Positions 7,629 to 15,515 of a stretch of 64,000 bases of DNA are shown here, piece after piece. Under the pieces are notes generated by a model that saw only the letters and a program-made list of their open reading frames with translations, was not told where the DNA came from and did no database searches. The stretch is from Bacteroidota bacterium (GTDB lineage Bacteria; Bacteroidota; Bacteroidia; Chitinophagales; Chitinophagaceae), in the NCBI GenBank assembly GCA_023430465.1, contig JAEZAM010000081.1, positions 1-64,000 of the forward strand. The letters run 5' to 3'. A program made the translations under genes and the position numbers. The number at the start of each line of letters is the position of its first letter. Position 1 is the first letter of the stretch.

Positions 7629-8939
7629 TCAGTCGGTGGTATTCTGCAGCAGGCGGTCCCGTTCTGCGGAAACCACATTCAACCTGCTTTCCAGTTCTCC
7701 GACACGACGCATCTGGAGCTCCAGTTTTTTATTTGCCTCTGCCACCATTTGCATATCCCGGTTCAACTCTTCGAGATAGGCTACCTTCTTCTGTAATTGT
7801 TGCCGTTGAAAATTTGTGTCCTTCAATTCGTCTTCCCTGTCACGCAATGCATCCTGCAGATCCTTGCATTGTGACTCGAGCGCATTTGCCCGAAGCTTCT
7901 GTTGTTCATAATCCCTTGCCAGCTTGTTGTGTTCTTCCCGCAGGTCTTCAAACTCTATATTCGCCATGCGCGAGGAGTTCAGTTGATTCTCGAGTTTGCT
8001 GATCTTATCCTGCAGGGTATTGAATTCATTGTACGCACTGTCCAGCATCGAAGTCATCTCGTTTGCAAGCGATTGCTGTTGAAGAGCGCTGTGCATTTCT
8101 TTTTCTTTCTCCACAAGTTGCATCCGCATCTGATCTACCTGGCGGGCCAGCTCTTCATTCGTACGTAACATTTCCCGCTGCATCTCTTCTTTTTCCCTAA
8201 TCACATCGATATTGCTGAGCAACTGGTTGATCTTATGATTCTGCTCGAGCAGGCCCTGTCTTGCCACCTGGAGTTGTTCAAGATAATCATCCGGTTCGCC
8301 CGGGGCAGGGGTGCCTTCAGCAGTCTCCTGCAACACCTCTATCTCGTTTTCAAGACGACGATTGGCTTTCTGCAATTTTTCATTTTCTTCCTGAAGCAAT
8401 CTGACCTGTTGCTTCGCGTTCTCCAGGTCAGCCCCGAGATGATCGTTCGGTGCGTCTCCAGGATCGGACGATGTCCGCATGCTTATCTCGCGAAGCTCCT
8501 GCCGCAGGTTTTTAAGTTCTTCGGAATACAGGTCATTGTTCTCCTCGGAGGTCCGCAATTGGCTGCGAAGCTGGCTGAGCTCGCGTTGTAGTTGTTCGTG
8601 CTGATGGGGGTCTGCGACGGGTTGCTGTTTGAGTTCCTGTTCGAGGCGTTTGTTGGTCCGTCGGAGTTCTTCCGCTTCAGTGGAAAAAATATTGACGTCT
8701 TCCTGTGCGTCGAGCAGTTGTGTTTTTAGCGCGGCGAGTTCTTTATCACGCTTATCCATGTCATCAAAATAGCGCAGTTTCCATTCATCGCGTGCGGAGG
8801 AAGTCTGCAGCATTTCTTCCGTAGTAGCCTTAAGGCTTCTGCGACTGGCTATGAAGAAATGGATGGTAATGCCAAGAATGATGGCACCAAACATCAGGAG
8901 AAATATCTCCAGTATGGAAAGGGTAAGGCTTGCACCCAT
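7629..8939 (-). CDS. Membrane-anchored long coiled-coil protein of unknown function
   Basis: This 436-residue protein has one N-terminal membrane helix (about residues 7-29, LSILEIFLLMFGAIILGITI) followed by an almost uninterrupted Glu/Gln/Leu/Lys/Arg-rich coiled coil to the C-terminus. A short Pro/Gly break is seen near GTPAPGEPDD. It has no enzymatic motif. The topology resembles cell-envelope scaffold proteins, with a cytoplasmic or periplasmic rod, but no named family can be assigned. It is a single gene, separated by about 265 bp from pyrH and 87 bp from pdxH. Confidence 0.75.
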   Translation of the reverse strand: MGASLTLSILEIFLLMFGAIILGITIHFFIASRRSLKATTEEMLQTSSARDEWKLRYFDDMDKRDKELAALKTQLLDAQEDVNIFSTEAEELRRTNKRLEQELKQQPVADPHQHEQLQRELSQLRSQLRTSEENNDLYSEELKNLRQELREISMRTSSDPGDAPNDHLGADLENAKQQVRLLQEENEKLQKANRRLENEIEVLQETAEGTPAPGEPDDYLEQLQVARQGLLEQNHKINQLLSNIDVIREKEEMQREMLRTNEELARQVDQMRMQLVEKEKEMHSALQQQSLANEMTSMLDSAYNEFNTLQDKISKLENQLNSSRMANIEFEDLREEHNKLARDYEQQKLRANALESQCKDLQDALRDREDELKDTNFQRQQLQKKVAYLEELNRDMQMVAEANKKLELQMRRVGELESRLNVVSAERDRLLQNTTD

Positions 8940-9204
8940 GGTGGAATTCGATTAAAGATTTGCTAGAGCAGAAAGCCGTGGTTCGGATCTCTGGTTTTTC
9001 ACAGAAAGTGGGCAGAAATGCCTTTGCAAGATAATGGTATATTTAAGAATCCGGAAGACTTTCCCCTTAATTCCGGGCGGGGATTCTACGTAGTTTCACG
9101 CGAAGAAAAAAAGGGAGCAAAGAACGCCAAGGTTATCAGCATCTTACCTTCAGTTCCTTCCAAACGTGCGCTCCGCACTCCACACTCCACAGTCCGCACT
9201 TTCG
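8940..9204. other. Intergenic stretch with short repeats
   Basis: No gene is supported in this 265-bp stretch. It contains a TTTCACGCGAAG repeat copy (9094-9105) and a short tandem array of CNCACTCCA-like units (about 9167-9200). Both resemble other intergenic repeats in the window. Confidence 0.5.
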
Positions 9205-9918
9205 CTATCCTTTCACCAGGGTCCCGACTTTCTCTCCTGTCACTACGCGGCGGAGATTGCCTTCCTTGTTCATGTCGAATACGATGATGGGCAGGCTGTT
9301 TTCCATACACAGGGTAAACGCCGTCATGTCCATCACTTTCAGGTTTTTGCTGATACACTCCTGGAAGGTGATGGTATTGAATTTTGTAGCTGTGGGATCT
9401 TTCTCCGGATCGGCGGTGTAGATTCCATCAACCCGTGTTCCTTTGAGAATCACATCGGCATTGATCTCGATAGCGCGGAGGGATCCGGCTGTATCTGTAG
9501 TAAAATAAGGGTTGCCCGTACCCGCACCAAAGATCACAACTCGCCCTTTCTCTACGTGGCGGATCGCGCGGCGGCGGATATAGGGTTCGGCAATTTGTTC
9601 CATTTTAATGGCTGACTGCAGGCGCGTATAAACTCCAACCCGCTCCAGGCCGGCCTGTAAGGCCATACCATTGATCACAGTTGCCAGCATGCCCATGTAA
9701 TCGCCATGAGCCCGCTCAATACCTGTGTCTGCTTCATTCATGCCCCGGTAAATATTGCCTCCGCCGATTACAATGGCTACCTGTACCCCCAGCTCGGTGA
9801 TCGATTTGATATCCTGTGCGTACTGACCGATAACGGCAGAGTCCATTCCGAAACTCTTATCGCCCATTAATGATTCACCGGATAATTTGAGGAGGATACG
9901 TTTGTACTTAGGCAACAT
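9205..9918 (-). CDS. pyrH: UMP kinase
   Basis: This 237-residue protein belongs to the amino-acid-kinase fold. Family motifs are [10 protein letters not shown] (residues 11-20), GGGNIYRG (52-59), the ATP-site region [13 protein letters not shown], and [18 protein letters not shown] near the C-terminus. It phosphorylates UMP to UDP in pyrimidine synthesis and is normally a hexamer activated by GTP and inhibited by UTP. It lies downstream of tsf in the common rpsB-tsf-pyrH order. A strong terminator and a 225-bp spacer with hexamer repeats separate it from tsf, so it probably has its own promoter. Confidence 0.95.
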   Translation of the reverse strand: MLPKYKRILLKLSGESLMGDKSFGMDSAVIGQYAQDIKSITELGVQVAIVIGGGNIYRGMNEADTGIERAHGDYMGMLATVINGMALQAGLERVGVYTRLQSAIKMEQIAEPYIRRRAIRHVEKGRVVIFGAGTGNPYFTTDTAGSLRAIEINADVILKGTRVDGIYTADPEKDPTATKFNTITFQECISKNLKVMDMTAFTLCMENSLPIIVFDMNKEGNLRRVVTGEKVGTLVKG

Positions 9919-9976
9919 GGGGAGTTAATTTTCGCTGCGAAGATAGGGATTGCGGCTTATTTCACGCAAAGGAACG

Positions 9977-10010
9977 GAGAGGCTGAGGTTGAGGTTGAGG
10001 CTGAGGTTAA
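9977..10010. repeat. GAGGCT/GAGGTT hexamer repeat copy
   Basis: Five hexamer units (GAGGCT, GAGGTT, GAGGTT, GAGGCT, GAGGTT) lie directly after a TTTCACGCAAAG copy at 9960-9971, upstream of pyrH. Unlike the other copies, no inverted partner is seen close by. Confidence 0.6.
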
Positions 10011-10087
10011 GACCAGGGCCGGGCTGGATTGGAGTCTGTGCACTTTGAAGTTTTGAGTTTTGCGTTTTAAGTTATTGAGCGTGACAC

Positions 10088-10119
10088 AAAAAATCCCGAT
10101 TGCCAAGAACAACCGGGAT
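10088..10119 (-). terminator. Intrinsic terminator of the rplM-rpsI-rpsB-tsf operon
   Basis: On the minus strand ATCCCGGTTG, a 7-nt loop and CAATCGGGAT form a 10-bp stem with one G-U pair, followed by six T. It begins 24 bp after the tsf stop codon. Confidence 0.85.
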
Positions 10120-10143
10120 GATATATCAGGAAATTAAGGTCGA

Positions 10144-10980
10144 TTAACCTAATGCTACGCGCTTGAATTCTGTAACAGTTACGTTACCGGATTCTTTCAG
10201 GTAATCAGCTACTGATTTGCCGGCATCTTTTACAAATGCCTGTGCAGTCAGTGTCTGTTCTTTGAAGAATGCACCGAGCTTGCCTTCTGCGATCTTCGCG
10301 ATCATCTCTTCAGGTTTGCCGGCCATTTTCGGATCTTCTTTCATCACATCCATGATGATTGCCTTTTCACGGGCTACCACTTCAGCAGGTACGCTGGCAG
10401 CATCCACCGCTACAGGGTTGAGAGCAGCGATCTGCATCGCCACATCTTTTCCTACTTCCGGAGCTTCGCTGCTAAGACCAACCAAGACACCAATGCGATT
10501 TGCACCATGAATATATGATGCCACGTAAGGCGCTTCAACACGCTCAAATTTCGTGATACCGATCTTCTCGCCGATCGCTGCCAGCTTATCGCTGATCAGG
10601 TCAGCCACTTTAGCGCCGTTCACGGTTGCTGCTTCAAGCTCTTCGGTTGTTTTTGCACCTGAGCTGATCGCTGCATCAGCGATGCCCTGTACAAAAGCGA
10701 TGAAGTCTGTATTTTTTGAAACGAAATCGGTTTCGCAGCTTACACAAACAACGATACCTGTTTTGTTATCTGCAGTTGTCTGCGCAATAACAACACCTTC
10801 TTTCGCTTCGCGGTCCATTCTTTTAGCAGCTACTTTCTGTCCGTGTTTGCGGAGCCAGTCGATGGCTGCTTCAAAATCGCCGTTGGTTTCCGTAAGTGCT
10901 TTACGGCAATCCATCATTCCTGCGCCTGTTGCCTGGCGAAGCTTGTTGATATCCTGTGCACTGATAGTTACTGTGCTCAT
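10144..10980 (-). CDS. tsf: Translation elongation factor Ts
   Basis: This 278-residue protein is close to the length of E. coli EF-Ts. The N-terminal module contains LRQATGAGMMDCRKAL and NGDFEAAIDWLRKHG. The core contains the conserved VCVSCETDFVSKN, in which the EF-Tu-contacting TDFV sequence is intact. EF-Ts exchanges GDP for GTP on EF-Tu. It follows rpsB with a 50-bp gap, the classical order, and ends at a strong terminator. Confidence 0.96.
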   Translation of the reverse strand: MSTVTISAQDINKLRQATGAGMMDCRKALTETNGDFEAAIDWLRKHGQKVAAKRMDREAKEGVVIAQTTADNKTGIVVCVSCETDFVSKNTDFIAFVQGIADAAISSGAKTTEELEAATVNGAKVADLISDKLAAIGEKIGITKFERVEAPYVASYIHGANRIGVLVGLSSEAPEVGKDVAMQIAALNPVAVDAASVPAEVVAREKAIIMDVMKEDPKMAGKPEEMIAKIAEGKLGAFFKEQTLTAQAFVKDAGKSVADYLKESGNVTVTEFKRVALG

Positions 10981-11030
10981 TATTTATGCGTTGAAAAGTT
11001 AATAATCGTTTACCTCAGGGTTGGCGAAGA

Positions 11031-11942
11031 TTATCTTCTGCCACCGCCAGGACCGCGTCCGCCACCGGTACCACCGCCTGGTGTACGGCGTCTTTGTCCA
11101 CCAGCCTGGCCAGCTCCTGCACCGGGACCACGTCCGCGGCCTGCACCACGGCCACGACCAGCTTCAGCCTGTGCTTCCGCTTCGAGGCGCGCTGCGCGCT
11201 TTTCATTATCATCACCACCTGCATCTTCCACATCATCTTCCTTAGCAGCCTGGCGCTCAGCAAGACCTTCAGCGATGGCAGCAGTGAGGTAGTTTACGAT
11301 GATAGCGATTGACTTGGTGGCGTCATCATTCGCCGGGATGGCGAAGTCAACTTTATTGGGATCGCAGTTGGTATCCACTACGCCAAACGTAGAGATGCCA
11401 AGGCGTTTTGCTTCAGCAAGCGCAATATGTTCGTGCCCGATATCAACGATGAAAAGAGCTGCAGGTACACGTCCGAGCTGGGCGATACCACCGAGTACTT
11501 TTTCCATCTTGTCGCGATCACGGCTAAGCGTGAGACGCTCTTTCTTGGTGATGCTGTCAAAAGAACCATCGCTCAGCATCTTTTCGATGCTCTGCATTTT
11601 CTTCACGCTCTTACGAACGGTGTTGAAGTTGGTCAGCATACCACCGAGCCATCTTTCGGTAACGAAAGGCATATTCACCCGACGAGCAGACTCGTTTACG
11701 ATGTCCTTTGCCTGTTTCTTCGTACCGACGAAAAGGATCTTCTTTCCGCTGCGGGCGATCTGCTTCATAGCGGCAGCAGTTTCCTGCAGGCATTCCACCG
11801 TCTTGTTCAGATCGATGATGTGAATACCTTTCTTTTCAGCAAAGATGTAAGGCAACATCTTGGGATTCCATTTCTTCTTGAGGTGACCGAAATGTACCCC
11901 GGCGTCAAGAAGCTGCTGTTGTAGTGAAGTATTATTTTCCAT
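11031..11942 (-). CDS. rpsB: 30S ribosomal protein S2 with a long Gly/Arg-rich tail
   Basis: The first 230 residues are an ordinary S2: LLDAGVHFGHLKKKWNPKM, FVGTKKQAKDIV, ERWLGGMLTNF, LFIVDIGHEHIALAEAKRL and PIANPD-like FAIPANDDATKSI. Most S2 proteins end soon after this at about 240-250 residues. Here an acidic linker (about 234-248) leads to a tail at residues 261-303. The tail is built almost only of Gly, Arg, Ala and Pro, with repeated GRG, RGP and GGG units, and ends GGGRR. The reading frame has no break and the downstream tsf spacing is normal, so the tail appears genuine. Confidence 0.95.
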   Translation of the reverse strand: MENNTSLQQQLLDAGVHFGHLKKKWNPKMLPYIFAEKKGIHIIDLNKTVECLQETAAAMKQIARSGKKILFVGTKKQAKDIVNESARRVNMPFVTERWLGGMLTNFNTVRKSVKKMQSIEKMLSDGSFDSITKKERLTLSRDRDKMEKVLGGIAQLGRVPAALFIVDIGHEHIALAEAKRLGISTFGVVDTNCDPNKVDFAIPANDDATKSIAIIVNYLTAAIAEGLAERQAAKEDDVEDAGGDDNEKRAARLEAEAQAEAGRGRGAGRGRGPGAGAGQAGGQRRRTPGGGTGGGRGPGGGRR

Positions 11943-12013
11943 TATTCAGGTTGTGTTTATCGAATGCTTGATTTTATTTACTCCGGCCAGGTCTTCCACC
12001 GGAACATCATCAT

Positions 12014-12035
12014 CCATCCCGCAACGGCGGGATGG
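12014..12035 (-). promoter_or_regulatory. Perfect hairpin between rpsI and rpsB
   Basis: A 9-bp perfect stem (CCATCCCGC with GCGGGATGG) and a 4-nt loop lie in the 102-bp rpsI-rpsB spacer, 72 bp before the S2 start. It lacks a T run in the transcribed direction, so it is not a simple terminator. It could be an S2 leader element, a processing site or a repeat. A shorter hairpin with the same GCAACGGCGGGA core occurs at 25746-25764. Confidence 0.45.
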
Positions 12036-12044
12036 CGAAGTATG

Positions 12045-12434
12045 TTAACGTTTAGAGAACTGGAAGCTTCTGCGTGCTTTCTTATGACCGAATTTCTTAC
12101 GCTCAACAGAACGTGGGTCACGCTTGAGCAGGCCAGCCGCTTTCAGCGCCGGGCGAAACTCAGGGTTAAGCTCAACCAGTACACGGGAAATGCCAAGCAT
12201 TGCTGCTTCAGCCTGTCCTTTAACACCACCACCGGCAGCATTGATCTTTACATCAAATTTGCCAACCGCATCAACGGTTTTGAAAGGGCGTTCTACCTGG
12301 TTTTGCAGGTAAACGAGTGAAAAATAAGTTTTATAGTCCTTGTCGTTCACTGTGATATTGCCGTCTCCTTTTGAAAGGAACACACGCGTCACAGCTTCCT
12401 TACGACGACCAACTCCATTTTTTTGCTTTTCCAT
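12045..12434 (-). CDS. rpsI: 30S ribosomal protein S9
   Basis: This 129-residue protein is full length for S9. Recognisable segments are GVGRRKEAVTRVFLSKGDGNITVN, GGGVKGQAEAAMLGISRVL and the C-terminal DPRSVERKKFGHKKARRSFQFSKR, whose last residues (SKR) reach the P-site tRNA. The start MEKQKNGVGRRKE is well defined. It lies 45 bp after rplM in the universally conserved L13-S9 pair. Confidence 0.96.
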   Translation of the reverse strand: MEKQKNGVGRRKEAVTRVFLSKGDGNITVNDKDYKTYFSLVYLQNQVERPFKTVDAVGKFDVKINAAGGGVKGQAEAAMLGISRVLVELNPEFRPALKAAGLLKRDPRSVERKKFGHKKARRSFQFSKR

Positions 12435-12479
12435 GATTTTTATTTTACCATCCGCATCTTAGCAGACGTATGAGTAGTT

Positions 12480-12923
12480 TTAGAATTTCAGTTCCTTAGG
12501 TTGCTGTGCAGTATGCGGATGCTCTGCGCCTGCATAGACAAACAATTTCTTGTACATCTTGCGGCCCAGGCGATTCTTTGGCAACATGCCTTTCACTGCT
12601 CTTTCGATCAGCACTTCGGGACGACGCTTCTGAAGGTTGTTGGCAGTTTCTTCCTTACGACCACCCGGATAACCGGTAAAATGATCATAGATCTTCTGCT
12701 CGCCTTTGTTTCCTGTAAGCTGAACTTTCTCTGCATTGATCACGATGATATAATCACCAGTGTCAACGTGCGGCGTGTAGTATGCCTTGTTCTTACCGCG
12801 AAGGATCGCAGCAATACGGGCACACATACGTCCAACGGTTTGATTAGTACCATCAACAACATACCAGGTACGTTGCACGGTAGCCTCGTTCGCATGTTTG
12901 GTTGTGAAATGTAATTTGCTCAT
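12480..12923 (-). CDS. rplM: 50S ribosomal protein L13
   Basis: This 147-residue L13 opens [20 protein letters not shown]. Family motifs follow: [54 protein letters not shown] and [29 protein letters not shown]. It is the first gene of the rplM-rpsI-rpsB-tsf operon. Upstream it has a good promoter and a hairpin in a leader of about 50 nt, which could serve autogenous control. Confidence 0.96.
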   Translation of the reverse strand: MSKLHFTTKHANEATVQRTWYVVDGTNQTVGRMCARIAAILRGKNKAYYTPHVDTGDYIIVINAEKVQLTGNKGEQKIYDHFTGYPGGRKEETANNLQKRRPEVLIERAVKGMLPKNRLGRKMYKKLFVYAGAEHPHTAQQPKELKF

Positions 12924-12938
12924 TTTGTTTTCTTTTAT

Positions 12939-12958
12939 GTTGCCGCTATCCCGGCAAC
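12939..12958 (-). promoter_or_regulatory. Hairpin in the rplM 5' leader (candidate autoregulatory element)
   Basis: GTTGCCG at one arm and CGGCAAC at the other form a perfect 7-bp stem with a 6-nt loop, 15 bp before the L13 start codon and about 20 nt after the -7 box. No T run follows, so it is not a terminator. Confidence 0.45.
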
Positions 12959-12976
12959 TGTTTTTTAAATGGGGTG

Positions 12977-13009
12977 CAAAGATAAGGGTGACATAACCGC
13001 TCTGCCAAA
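12977..13009 (-). promoter_or_regulatory. Promoter of the rplM operon
   Basis: On the minus strand TTTG (13006-13009) and TATCTTTG (12977-12984) are 21 bp apart. The -7 box is a full match to TAnnTTTG. This places the start of transcription about 45-50 nt before rplM. Confidence 0.6.
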
Positions 13010-13164
13010 CAAATCAGCCCCAATTTTAAACAGCCACCCCGGCAAAGCATTGATTTACAATAGAAATTTTGACAGACTTTTGAGCAAGGACTGAAATTCC
13101 TGCCATCAGAGCCCGGTTTTGCCCCACCGTCTTACTTTCGTTTAATTAATACCTATTATATAAC

Positions 13165-13770
13165 ATGTCCAATCTTCTTCTCGGCCGAACGCAATTCGGC
13201 GATCCCGCCAATGCCGGCCATGTACTCCCATCCGATGACGCTCATGCTTTGCTGAACAATTGGGTGCCCAATGAGCGGCTGCGGCTCCACATGCACCAGG
13301 TAGCTGCGCTTATGAAGGCCTGGGCATTGGAAAAAGAAGGGGAAGACGATCTCACCGCCCGGAAATGGGAACAGGCCGGCCTGCTTCATGACGCGGACTG
13401 GGAAAAATACCCTGACGGCCATTGCCGTATCATCATCGAAGAACTCGAGCGGCGAAAGGTGGACCCCGATATCCTCCACTGCATCGCCTCGCACGGGCCC
13501 CGTTATTTCGGCGTGGAGCCTGCATCCAATATGGACAAAATGATCTATGTGTTCGATGAGCTCTCCGGCCTGATCCACGCTGCCGCATTGATCCGCCCCA
13601 CCCGCTATGAAGGCCTTGAAGTAAAAAGTGTACTTAAGCGGCTCAAAACACCCTCATTCGCCGCACAGGTCAGCCGGGAAGATATCAAGGACGCCATATC
13701 ACGGATCGACCATCCGCTGGAAGAGATCGTCGAATTCATCTTAAAAATTCAGCCCTCGGTCACGCTATAA
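13165..13770 (+). CDS. HD-domain phosphohydrolase
   Basis: This 201-residue soluble protein has an HD-type metal site: His residues at 42 and 44 (RLHMHQ), the HD pair at 75-76 (LLHDADWEKYPDG), a later His in CIASHGPRYFG and an Asp/Glu near YVFDELSGLIHAA. The arrangement resembles the group of predicted HD hydrolases that act on nucleotides or other phosphates. The substrate is unknown. The gene is followed after 10 bp by a secreted DUF4440 protein on the same strand, so the two are probably co-transcribed. Confidence 0.8.
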   Translation: MSNLLLGRTQFGDPANAGHVLPSDDAHALLNNWVPNERLRLHMHQVAALMKAWALEKEGEDDLTARKWEQAGLLHDADWEKYPDGHCRIIIEELERRKVDPDILHCIASHGPRYFGVEPASNMDKMIYVFDELSGLIHAAALIRPTRYEGLEVKSVLKRLKTPSFAAQVSREDIKDAISRIDHPLEEIVEFILKIQPSVTL

Positions 13771-13780
13771 ATCACTGTTC

Positions 13781-14275
13781 ATGAAAAAGACAGCATTCCT
13801 TATCCTGCTTGGCTGCAGTGCACTGAGTGGCCTTGCACAGCTTTCAAAAACAGATAGCCTCTATATCGCCCTACAAAAACAGGATAGTATTTTCTTCGAA
13901 CGCAGTTTCAACCGCTGCGATCTTGCCTACCTGGATACCGCCATCCATCACGATCTTATTTTTTTCCATGATATCGGTGGCATGCAGGACCGGGAGAAAT
14001 TCCTGCTTGCGGTAAAAAACAATCTCTGTGGGAAAGGCACCCAAAAACCGATTCGCAAAGTTGAACCAGGCAGCCTGGAGGTCTATCCTCTATACAGCGA
14101 GGGCAAATTATACGGCGTCATCCAGATGGGCCTGCACAATTTCTACCAGCGCGAAGCCGGAAAACCAGACAAATGGAGCAGCCGCGCAAAGTTCACCCAC
14201 GTGTGGCTGTTGCAAAATAACCGGTGGTTATTGAAGGAAGTATTGAGTTATGATCACACGACAACTCAATTATAG
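13781..14275 (+). CDS. Secreted DUF4440 (NTF2-like) protein
   Basis: This 164-residue protein starts with a signal peptide (MKKTAFLILLGCSALSGLAQ). The remainder has the layout of a DUF4440/SnoaL-like NTF2 fold: a helix (LYIALQKQDSIFFERSFNRC), LAYLDTAIHHDLIFFHDIGG, and beta strands ending HVWLLQNNRWLLKEVLSYDH. Members of this fold bind small molecules or act as ketosteroid-isomerase-like enzymes. No catalytic residue can be assigned. It is expected in the periplasm. The Cys in the signal region is not in a convincing lipobox. Confidence 0.75.
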   Translation: MKKTAFLILLGCSALSGLAQLSKTDSLYIALQKQDSIFFERSFNRCDLAYLDTAIHHDLIFFHDIGGMQDREKFLLAVKNNLCGKGTQKPIRKVEPGSLEVYPLYSEGKLYGVIQMGLHNFYQREAGKPDKWSSRAKFTHVWLLQNNRWLLKEVLSYDHTTTQL

Positions 14276-14312
14276 GCCCTATGCATTGATGGCGGAGTAC
14301 AAGTACAATTAA

Positions 14313-14356
14313 AAAGTAAAAATGAAAAATTAGTCGTCGTTTTTCATTTTTACTTT
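14313..14356. terminator. AT-rich inverted repeat between convergent genes (likely bidirectional terminator)
   Basis: A perfect 17-bp stem (AAAGTAAAAATGAAAAA and its complement) with a 10-nt loop separates the DUF4440 gene from the convergent DUF3179 gene. A related sequence is the core of the hexamer hairpin near 6805-6860. Confidence 0.65.
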
Positions 14357-14361
14357 CATAC

Positions 14362-15504
14362 TTATTTATACAGCTCCGTTTCGGGATGAAACGTCCGCCA
14401 GCTATGATAAAATTCCTGGTAAGCTTTGACCGGTTCGAGCGGTGGAGCACTGCCTGAACGCCCGCTGAGCGAAAACACCGTTCCATTGTCCGGTGAATAA
14501 AGCGAGTCGTTTCTGTTATCCAGTAATCCGTTATTGCCGCGATAGTATGCATAGAATGAGGCATTATCTGCTGCGATTGCCAGAACGATCTTCTTACCGT
14601 CGATCTCATCATTGATCACCCGCTTTTGACGAAGCATGTTCCAGTCATAGGCTTTCGACCTATTGCCCGAAACAACGCCGATCACCCAACTCTTATCGCG
14701 CCACGACAGGCTATCTGTACCCGTCAGTGCATTTCTGCTCAGGCCGGATTCATATTTCATAGTGGTATCGTACGATGCAGTATAGGCAGGGTCGGCCTGC
14801 ATGATTGTCGAGGCAGGATGCACTCTTAGCCAGCTTGCAAGCGAGGTTTGCTGACTGTGTATCTCCTTCAGTTGCATTCCCTTTCTTGGCCCTGCAATAG
14901 CTTCGCCCGTTGCCTGTCTCCACCAGCTACCGGTGGTCTTATCTTCCAGCATCGCATTGAAATGATCCATCCCAACGAGCCGGAAGGTTTCGTGCCTTCC
15001 ATCAATGGTGGGATCGAACACGCGGCCAGTCCGACATACCGTACAATAAGTGACAAGTACCTTTTCTCCACCAACCTCATCCTGCACCTGGTGATGGTAG
15101 CCGAGGAATTGTATGGGATAGGCACGCGCGACACCATTTCTCACAATGCCGATCACCAGTCTGGATGTATCCACCTTATTTTCGGTGGCACTTGCCAGCA
15201 CAAGCGTTTTTGGCTGTGCAAACATCTTGTCGGCAGCCATCTGGAAATTTGCCATGTATGCCACAGTCGCTAGCAACACCAATGGTATGACAGGCACCCA
15301 TTTTCTCCTCCATCGTCCACGCAGAAGACCGGCAATGATCATCACGATGAATAAGCCGCGAATCACCCAGCGCCATTTGTATAAAAAATACGCGAGGTCG
15401 ATCGAGTTCATCCGCTGGCTGCCGGGCATGGGCATGATGAAGAATACATTCGCAATTTCGAATAGAAGCAGGCCGATAAATCCGAGCCAGAATAATTTTT
15501 TCAT
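14362..15504 (-). CDS. DUF3179 membrane protein with CxxC motif
   Basis: This 380-residue protein has three membrane helices in the first 90 residues. After that comes a soluble DUF3179 domain, shown by ARAYPIQFLGYHHQVQDEVG and the signature VTYCTVCRTGRVFDP, with Cys at 154 and 157. The two Cys may bind a metal or form a redox pair, but the function of this family is not established. It is the last gene of the minus-strand SusCD/AhpD-like block, 11 bp after the third AhpD-like gene. This spacing suggests a shared transcript. Confidence 0.85.
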   Translation of the reverse strand: MKKLFWLGFIGLLLFEIANVFFIMPMPGSQRMNSIDLAYFLYKWRWVIRGLFIVMIIAGLLRGRWRRKWVPVIPLVLLATVAYMANFQMAADKMFAQPKTLVLASATENKVDTSRLVIGIVRNGVARAYPIQFLGYHHQVQDEVGGEKVLVTYCTVCRTGRVFDPTIDGRHETFRLVGMDHFNAMLEDKTTGSWWRQATGEAIAGPRKGMQLKEIHSQQTSLASWLRVHPASTIMQADPAYTASYDTTMKYESGLSRNALTGTDSLSWRDKSWVIGVVSGNRSKAYDWNMLRQKRVINDEIDGKKIVLAIAADNASFYAYYRGNNGLLDNRNDSLYSPDNGTVFSLSGRSGSAPPLEPVKAYQEFYHSWRTFHPETELYK

Positions 15505-15515
15505 ATTACTATTGA

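Noticed and set aside
9018..9287. 89-codon plus-strand frame near 9 kb
   Set aside because: It covers repeats (TTTCACGC and CACTCCA units) and part of pyrH antisense. It has no ribosome-binding signal or motif.
6750..10010. GAGGTT hexamer arrays taken as CRISPR-like repeats
   Set aside because: The units are 6 bp without unique spacers, and no cas gene is nearby.
10553..11823. Long plus-strand open frames antisense to tsf and rpsB
   Set aside because: The minus-strand genes are unmistakable ribosomal and elongation-factor genes. The antisense frames have biased composition caused by the opposite strand.
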